9,191 nucleotides of DNA from Oxalobacter formigenes. Lineage in GTDB: Bacteria > Pseudomonadota > Gammaproteobacteria > Burkholderiales > Burkholderiaceae_D. The notes under the pieces were generated by a model. The model saw only the letters and a list, made by a program, of their open reading frames with translations. It was not told where the DNA came from and did no database searches. Both the position numbers and the translations under genes were made by a program. This document shows, piece after piece, positions 5,100 through 9,191 of the stretch (positions are counted from its first letter, which is position 1; the number at the start of each line of letters is the position of its first letter). The stretch spans positions 1 to 9,191 of the forward strand of contig JAHYZB010000096.1 in NCBI GenBank assembly GCA_019424645.1, given 5' to 3'.

Positions 5100-6496
5100 C
5101 ATTTGAAGCACTCGGATTACATCCATTAATCCAGAAAGCGCTTGCCGATATCCATTACGACAAGCCAACCCCAGTTCAGGAAAAAGCCATTCCGGCAGCC
5201 ATCAACGGCAAAGATCTGTTGGTCTCGTCGCAAACCGGTTCCGGAAAAACAGCTGCGTTCATGCTGCCAGCACTGCATCGTTTTGCCAGTGCGCCTTTCG
5301 AAAAAACGGAAAAGAAAACGCCTAACCAAAAACGTCAGGCCGCCCGTGCAAAAGGCGAAAAAGTCCGTTACGAACCCGCTCACCCTAAAATGCTCGTTCT
5401 CACGCCAACCCGTGAACTCGCGATGCAAATTGTACAATCCTCCGAAGATTACAGTGCGTACCTCAAGCATTTCCGTACTGTTGCCATTCTGGGAGGCATG
5501 CCTTATCCCAAACAGATGCAACTGCTGGCAAAAAACCCGGAAATTCTGGTCGCCACTCCAGGCAGACTGATCGATCATATGCATTCCGGCAAAATCCGTT
5601 TCGACCAACTTGAAATTCTGGTGCTTGACGAAGCCGACCGCATGCTGGATATGGGATTTATCGATGATATCGAGACCATCATTGCAGCCACTCCCGAAAC
5701 GCGCCAGACCATGCTCTTTTCAGCAACACTGGACGGCATCGTCGGCAACATGGCCCGCAAAATCACCCACGACCCTGAATTGGTTCATATCCATTCCGTC
5801 GCTTCTCGTCATGAAAACATTGACCAGATGATCCATTTCGTTGATGATCTGCCTCACAAAAACCGATTGCTCGACCATTTGCTGCACGATCATTCACTTG
5901 ATCAGGCACTCGTATTTACTGCAACCAAACGGGATGCCGACATCGTCGCCGACCGTCTGGCGATTGCCGGTTTTTCCGCTGCAGCACTTCACGGCGACAT
6001 GCCTCAGGGCGCGCGCAACAGAACCCTGACAAAATTGCGCAGAGGCCAGGTCAAGATTCTTGTTGCGACCGACGTCGCCGCTCGTGGCATCGATATCCCG
6101 AACATTACGCACGTGGTCAACTTCGATTTGCCGAAATTTCCTGAAGATTATGTCCATCGCATTGGCCGCACAGGCCGTGCAGGCCGTCATGGCGTTGCCA
6201 TTTCACTGGTCAATCACAACGATAACAATAACGTCCGGAAGATTGAACGCTTCACCAAACAATCCATTCCTGTAAACGTTATCGAAGGATTCGAACCGAA
6301 GCTGTCGTTCAAGGCCGCGCCATCCAAACGCAAGCCATCCGGATGGAAACCTGGCAGCAAACGCAACGCATCGCCCAAATTCAGCCAGCGCGGTTTTGGC
6401 AAACCGGCAGCCACCAGAAAAGACGGCTCGGCAGGACGCAATCGTGGACAAGCCAGAAGTGGCGAAGGCCGCAGAGCGGCAGAAAACCATCGCTAG
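5096..6496 (+). CDS. rhlE: DEAD-box ATP-dependent RNA helicase, RhlE-like
   Basis: This cytoplasmic enzyme unwinds short RNA duplexes using ATP; relatives act in ribosome assembly, RNA decay and cold adaptation. All motifs are present in 466 residues: Q motif (Phe3 to Gln28), Walker A SQTGSGKT (45-52), PTREL (104-108), TPGR (154-157), DEAD (178-181), SAT (209-211), ATDVAARGID (324-333) and HRIGRTGR (354-361). Two parts go beyond the core. A basic insert at about 67-97 lies between motifs I and Ia. A tail at about 405-466 rich in Lys, Arg, Gly and Ser probably binds RNA. The start has only a weak Shine-Dalgarno sequence (TTGAG, 8 nt away) and may be masked by a hairpin. The gene is followed by a strong terminator. 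DEAD-box helicase is certain; the RhlE subgroup rests on size and wording, with RhlB and SrmB less likely. Confidence 0.92.
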   Translation: MTFEALGLHPLIQKALADIHYDKPTPVQEKAIPAAINGKDLLVSSQTGSGKTAAFMLPALHRFASAPFEKTEKKTPNQKRQAARAKGEKVRYEPAHPKMLVLTPTRELAMQIVQSSEDYSAYLKHFRTVAILGGMPYPKQMQLLAKNPEILVATPGRLIDHMHSGKIRFDQLEILVLDEADRMLDMGFIDDIETIIAATPETRQTMLFSATLDGIVGNMARKITHDPELVHIHSVASRHENIDQMIHFVDDLPHKNRLLDHLLHDHSLDQALVFTATKRDADIVADRLAIAGFSAAALHGDMPQGARNRTLTKLRRGQVKILVATDVAARGIDIPNITHVVNFDLPKFPEDYVHRIGRTGRAGRHGVAISLVNHNDNNNVRKIERFTKQSIPVNVIEGFEPKLSFKAAPSKRKPSGWKPGSKRNASPKFSQRGFGKPAATRKDGSAGRNRGQARSGEGRRAAENHR

Positions 6497-6508
6497 ACTG
6501 CAATAACA

Positions 6509-6535
6509 ATTGGAAAAAAGCCATTCTTTTCCAAT
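6509..6535. other. Inverted repeat just before the shared terminator
   Basis: ATTGGAAAA (6509-6517) and TTTTCCAAT (6527-6535) form a perfect 9-bp stem with a 9-nt loop. It sits 12 bp after the rhlE stop and 2 bp before the main terminator. In either direction it would be a second, weaker stem next to the strong one, perhaps protecting the mRNA 3' end. Confidence 0.5.
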
Positions 6536-6537
6536 AC

Positions 6538-6573
6538 AAAAAAGCCCGTCAATCTGTTTTGACGGGCTTTTTT
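6538..6573. terminator. Bidirectional intrinsic terminator between rhlE and bepA
   Basis: GCCCGTCAA (6544-6552) and TTGACGGGC (6559-6567) form a perfect 9-bp GC-rich stem with a 6-nt loop. Six A precede it (6538-6543) and six T follow (6568-6573). It therefore ends both the rhlE transcript and the convergent minus-strand protease transcript, whose stop codon is 24 bp away. Confidence 0.92.
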
Positions 6574-6596
6574 CATTGACTGATGAAAAACCATCC

Positions 6597-8084
6597 TTAC
6601 GATTTTTCTTTCAGACTGTCACGGATTATTTTTTTCCATTCCCGCTCACGGGCATCAATCATCGACTGATCATAAAAGCTCACATCCGGAGACTGCCTGG
6701 CCATCTTGAGCTGCTCAAGCGCTGCCTGATAAGCTCCAACCAGACCGTATGATTCTGCCAACGCCATATGCATCAGGGCTTTCTTTCCCTGAGCGTCATA
6801 GACCTTGGCAAGCTGCCTTTGCAAATCAGGATCATCCCGATAAGACTGTGCCTGTTTTCTCAGGTATTTTGCCACTTCGTCATAGCGTTTGGATGCGTAA
6901 AGGGAACTGGCATAAAGGTGTGCGATCGCTCTTGAAGATGGAAAACGGTTCATCGCGGCCTGCGCTTCGCGGGCTGCTTCAGCAGCCTGTCCTGAGTCGA
7001 GGAGAATTTCAATCGACAGCGTGTTTAAAGCCAGGCTTTTTGTCGCAGCATTGCCAGCCGATTTCTTGGCCAACTGTAAATAGGCTTTCGCCTCGGCAGG
7101 ATTCTTGCGATGCAAGGCAATCAAAGCCAGACCGTAATTGCCGGCCGTCATCTGTATACGGCTTCCGCTTTTAACCTGTTCCTCAAAAACAGTTGCAGCA
7201 TCACGCAGCGCAGGCTCGCTGTCATCCTGATCGATTCGTGCATTAGCCCGAACCAGATAAAAATCGATATCATCCGCATGCTGGCGGTAAGGTTCATGCC
7301 GTACACGAGCCTCAATATCGGCAATACGATCAGCCGTTAACGGGTGAGTCCTCAAATAAGGCGATGGTGCATCGCTATAAGTACGCGTTGCGGTTTGCAT
7401 TCTCTGGAAAAAAGTCGTCATGCCAGTCGTATCGAAACCGGCTCCCTTCAAAATCTGGAAACCGACCCGATCCGCTTCTTTTTCAGCATCGCGCGTAAAA
7501 TTGATCTGTTTTTGAAGGGCAAAGCCCTGCCCACCCATCAAAACGGCTCCTGCTGCATCCGCACTTGCCTGTGCCGCCAGAATGGCCAGAACGACCGATG
7601 CAATCGGAATCAACATATCCTGCTTTGCCTGTCCCATCATACGGGCTATGTGACGTTGCGAAACATGCCCGATTTCATGTGACAAAACAGAGGCCAGTTC
7701 GGATTCACTCTGGGTTGCCAACAGCAAACCGGTATGGACGCCTATAAAGCCACCGGGCAAGGCAAATGCATTCAGGGTTCCGTCACGAATGGCAAAAAAA
7801 GTGAAATCATTAGTGAGTTCTCCCCGTGTTTCTGTATTGGCCGATACAAGGCGGTTGCCCAGATTGGAAAGATATTCACTTAAAACCAGATCATTGACAT
7901 AAGCCGGATCGCCCTTGATCTGCTGCATGATTTCCTTGCCCAGCTTGTACTCGGCGACAGGAGTCAGCTCGCCACGAGCCGTGTCGCCCATGCTGGGAAT
8001 GCCCGACTGTGCAGCAGCAGATGAAATCTGCAGGCAAAACATGATCAGCACAGGCAAAACAAAGCGTCGAAGATGTAAAATCAT
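6597..8084 (-). CDS. bepA: Periplasmic M48 zinc metalloprotease with TPR repeats, BepA-like
   Basis: E. coli BepA is a periplasmic chaperone-protease that helps LptD assembly and degrades misfolded BamA and LptD at the Bam complex; this protein probably does similar work. The 495 residues begin with a signal peptide cleaved near SSAAA-QSG (22-28). The zinc site is HEIGH (136-140), with Glu201 in DAEKEAD as third ligand. His247 (RTHPL) matches the BepA histidine that plugs the active site in the latent form. A hydrophobic segment follows at about 156-182. The C-terminal part (about 270-470) is helical and TPR-like, rich in Ala, matching BepA's four TPRs. BepA is 487 residues, so length agrees. 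The ATG at 8084 has no clear Shine-Dalgarno sequence. It is transcribed divergently from moaC and converges on rhlE. A generic M48/TPR protease name is the cautious alternative. Confidence 0.88.
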   Translation of the reverse strand: MILHLRRFVLPVLIMFCLQISSAAAQSGIPSMGDTARGELTPVAEYKLGKEIMQQIKGDPAYVNDLVLSEYLSNLGNRLVSANTETRGELTNDFTFFAIRDGTLNAFALPGGFIGVHTGLLLATQSESELASVLSHEIGHVSQRHIARMMGQAKQDMLIPIASVVLAILAAQASADAAGAVLMGGQGFALQKQINFTRDAEKEADRVGFQILKGAGFDTTGMTTFFQRMQTATRTYSDAPSPYLRTHPLTADRIADIEARVRHEPYRQHADDIDFYLVRANARIDQDDSEPALRDAATVFEEQVKSGSRIQMTAGNYGLALIALHRKNPAEAKAYLQLAKKSAGNAATKSLALNTLSIEILLDSGQAAEAAREAQAAMNRFPSSRAIAHLYASSLYASKRYDEVAKYLRKQAQSYRDDPDLQRQLAKVYDAQGKKALMHMALAESYGLVGAYQAALEQLKMARQSPDVSFYDQSMIDAREREWKKIIRDSLKEKS

Positions 8085-8108
8085 AAGATTGTCAGGCGAT
8101 AAATTAAA

Positions 8109-8135
8109 ACCGGTTCACAGTGCTATCATACCGGT
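8109..8135. repeat. Two ACCGGT palindromes 21 bp apart in the divergent promoter region
   Basis: AACCGGTT (8108-8115) and TACCGGTA (8129-8136) are both perfect 8-bp palindromes with the same core, ACCGGT, at 8109-8114 and 8130-8135. Their centres are exactly 21 bp apart, about two turns of B-DNA, so both face the same side. One overlaps the edge of the candidate bepA -10 box. A dimeric regulator could bind both; none is identified. Confidence 0.4.
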
Positions 8136-8153
8136 ACTTTATAATCATTTCAC
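8125..8153 (-). promoter_or_regulatory. Candidate promoter for bepA
   Basis: Read on the minus strand, GTGAAA (8148-8153, four of six) and TATGAT (8125-8130, five of six) are 17 bp apart. The start would fall near 8118, giving a leader of about 34 nt. It overlaps the candidate moaC promoter face to face, so the two may interfere. Confidence 0.42.
8140..8145 (+). promoter_or_regulatory. Candidate -10 box for moaC
   Basis: A perfect TATAAT lies about 36 bp before the moaC ATG. The nearest -35-like element, TTCACA (8114-8119), is 20 bp away, too far for a good promoter, so activation by a regulator is possible. Confidence 0.38.
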
Positions 8154-8181
8154 GACAAACGCACAAACGTTCATTCGCTTT

Positions 8182-8682
8182 ATGCCACAAAATCCTTCTT
8201 CAAAAGACGACAAAAATCAGCTGACGCATTTTGATGCATCAGGAAAAGCTCATATGGTCGATGTCGGTGAAAAAAGGGAAACACATCGTATCGCCATAGC
8301 CAGCGGCTCCATTCACATGAAACCGGAAACAATGGCTCTCATCCTCGCAGGACAAGCCGACAAGGGCGACGTGCTCGGCATTGCGCGAATTGCCGCCATT
8401 ATGGGTGCAAAAAAAACGAGCGAACTGATTCCCCTTTGCCATCCCATCGGATTGACGAAAGTGACCGTTGATTTTACGACAGAAAATACCTGCGTCATAT
8501 GTCAGGCACAAGCGGAAACGATTGGAAAAACAGGAGTGGAAATGGAAGCCCTGGCTGCTGTTCAGGTCGGTCTGTTGACCATTTACGATATGTTAAAAGC
8601 CGTAGACAGGGGCATGATCATGACAGATATTCGCCTGCAGGAAAAAAGCGGCGGCCAATCCGGTCACTGGATATTGGAATAA
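8182..8682 (+). CDS. moaC: Cyclic pyranopterin monophosphate synthase
   Basis: MoaC converts 3',8-cyclo-7,8-dihydro-GTP, the product of MoaA, into cyclic pyranopterin monophosphate, the first stable intermediate of molybdenum cofactor synthesis, in the cytoplasm. The 166 residues match the family (E. coli 161). The HMVDV motif is at 24-28 and IPLCHP at 83-88. The E. coli active-site residues Lys51, His77, Glu112, Glu114, Asp128 and Lys131 appear as Lys61, His87, Glu120, Glu122, Asp136 and Lys139. The frame stays open far upstream over bepA, but that part is antisense to bepA and unlike MoaC. I therefore start at the ATG at 8182, which adds about 10 residues before the usual N-terminus and lacks a Shine-Dalgarno sequence. 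It ends in tandem TAA codons. No other mo- genes are adjacent, so it is an isolated member of its pathway. Confidence 0.96.
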   Translation: MPQNPSSKDDKNQLTHFDASGKAHMVDVGEKRETHRIAIASGSIHMKPETMALILAGQADKGDVLGIARIAAIMGAKKTSELIPLCHPIGLTKVTVDFTTENTCVICQAQAETIGKTGVEMEALAAVQVGLLTIYDMLKAVDRGMIMTDIRLQEKSGGQSGHWILE

Positions 8683-8729
8683 TAAAGCTTCTTCCGTCAT
8701 AGCGCCCGGATTCACACGTCTCAAAACCC

Positions 8730-9191
8730 TCAATGCAAATGTGCTTCTCTTTTGGCATCTTCCGGCATTTCAGCATGAACCAGTTCACCATTGGTATCGG
8801 CAAACAGGGGTGCCCCGCAATCCTCACAAAACTCCATCGCAAATCTTTCCACGGTTGTCTTGTCGTAGGAAACTCCCAGTTCACGAAGCAGGTCGAAAAT
8901 CTGGACCAGCTGCCTGTTGCCTCTTTTCATGGCAAGAGGACTTTCCAGCTGGGCTGCCCATGTCATCGAATCAAAATCTTCCGATCCGTAAATCGGCCAG
9001 ACAATACCGTACACGATCTTGTCACTGTCTTTCTGATAGAAACTGATCCGGTATTCCTCTACCTGTATGCCGTCGAGATTCTTGCCAAAACCACCGACAA
9101 CCGCACACAGATTCTCAGGCTGGGTATCCAGCGCATAGGTCAGATAATGCACCGCTGCCCGTATGCTCGAAGGCCGGATCAGCTGATCTGC
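8730..9191 (-). CDS. Conserved hypothetical protein, probably DUF2863 family, C-terminal part (5' end outside the window)
   Basis: The minus-strand frame is open to the right edge and shows 153 residues, ending at TGA (8730-8732). The codon for the His-Tyr-Leu stretch is preceded by an in-frame GTG at 9152, but coding continues upstream of it (ADQLIRPSSIRAA), so that GTG is not the start. Its wording resembles the C-terminus of the betaproteobacterial DUF2863 family, proteins I recall as about 400 residues; this is memory, not a search. A CxxC pair (FCEDCGAPLF) lies near the C-terminus and the last residues are His-rich (HAEM, then HLH), which could bind a metal. There is no signal peptide or membrane helix in the visible part. 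Function is unknown. It converges on moaC with a 47-bp gap that shows no clear terminator. Confidence 0.72.
   Translation of the reverse strand, partial: ADQLIRPSSIRAAVHYLTYALDTQPENLCAVVGGFGKNLDGIQVEEYRISFYQKDSDKIVYGIVWPIYGSEDFDSMTWAAQLESPLAMKRGNRQLVQIFDLLRELGVSYDKTTVERFAMEFCEDCGAPLFADTNGELVHAEMPEDAKREAHLH

Noticed and set aside
6749..7174. 141-codon + strand frame over bepA
   Set aside because: Antisense to a clear protease gene with conserved motifs; the translation resembles no family.
7915..8181. N-terminal extension of moaC by 89 codons
   Set aside because: The extension is antisense to the bepA signal peptide region and covers the divergent promoters; MoaC homology begins after the ATG at 8182.
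8683..8729. Terminator between moaC and the last gene
   Set aside because: The 47-bp convergent gap has no stem with a T run on either strand.
1..9191. Mobile element, CRISPR array, toxin-antitoxin or defence system
   Set aside because: No transposase, integrase, direct-repeat array or tRNA was found; all major frames are housekeeping or conserved genes of uniform composition.

Overview
This looks like ordinary chromosomal DNA from a betaproteobacterium. The protein wording (RpiA, MoaC, FabI, a Burkholderiales-style cation:proton antiporter without an RCK domain, and a probable DUF2863 protein) points to the Burkholderiales. The moderate GC content, roughly half by eye, is low for that order and fits Oxalobacter or a near relative. 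That genus call is inference; no database was searched. I see no insertion sequence, phage gene, CRISPR array, tRNA or rRNA.

Layout from left to right. On the + strand: the 3' end of a CPA2 cation:proton antiporter (cut by the left edge), rpiA (pentose phosphate pathway), an mltD-like LysM lytic transglycosylase (cell wall), fabI (fatty acid synthesis) and an rhlE-like DEAD-box RNA helicase. A strong bidirectional terminator follows. On the - strand is a bepA-like periplasmic M48 metalloprotease with TPR repeats. Its promoter region is shared with the divergent + strand gene moaC (molybdenum cofactor). The window ends in the C-terminal part of a - strand gene, probably DUF2863, that runs off the right edge.

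The genes are mostly single transcription units rather than an operon. Gaps of about 130 to 270 bp separate the + strand genes, and each gap holds its own promoter candidate. They share no pathway, but three serve the envelope: MltD remodels peptidoglycan, FabI makes acyl chains for phospholipid and lipopolysaccharide, and the BepA-like protein assists outer-membrane protein quality control.

I found no new multi-gene system. The interesting signals are regulatory. The rhlE leader is about 230 nt long, starts at an extended -10 box that abuts a near-perfect hairpin, and ends in an A/U hairpin that can cover the rhlE start codon. The fabI leader carries a good promoter, an 8-9 codon reading frame with a strong Shine-Dalgarno sequence, and a perfect terminator hairpin that faces the opposite strand. 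The bepA/moaC divergent promoter region has two 8-bp palindromes with an ACCGGT core exactly 21 bp apart. Four of the six visible starts have no evident Shine-Dalgarno sequence.
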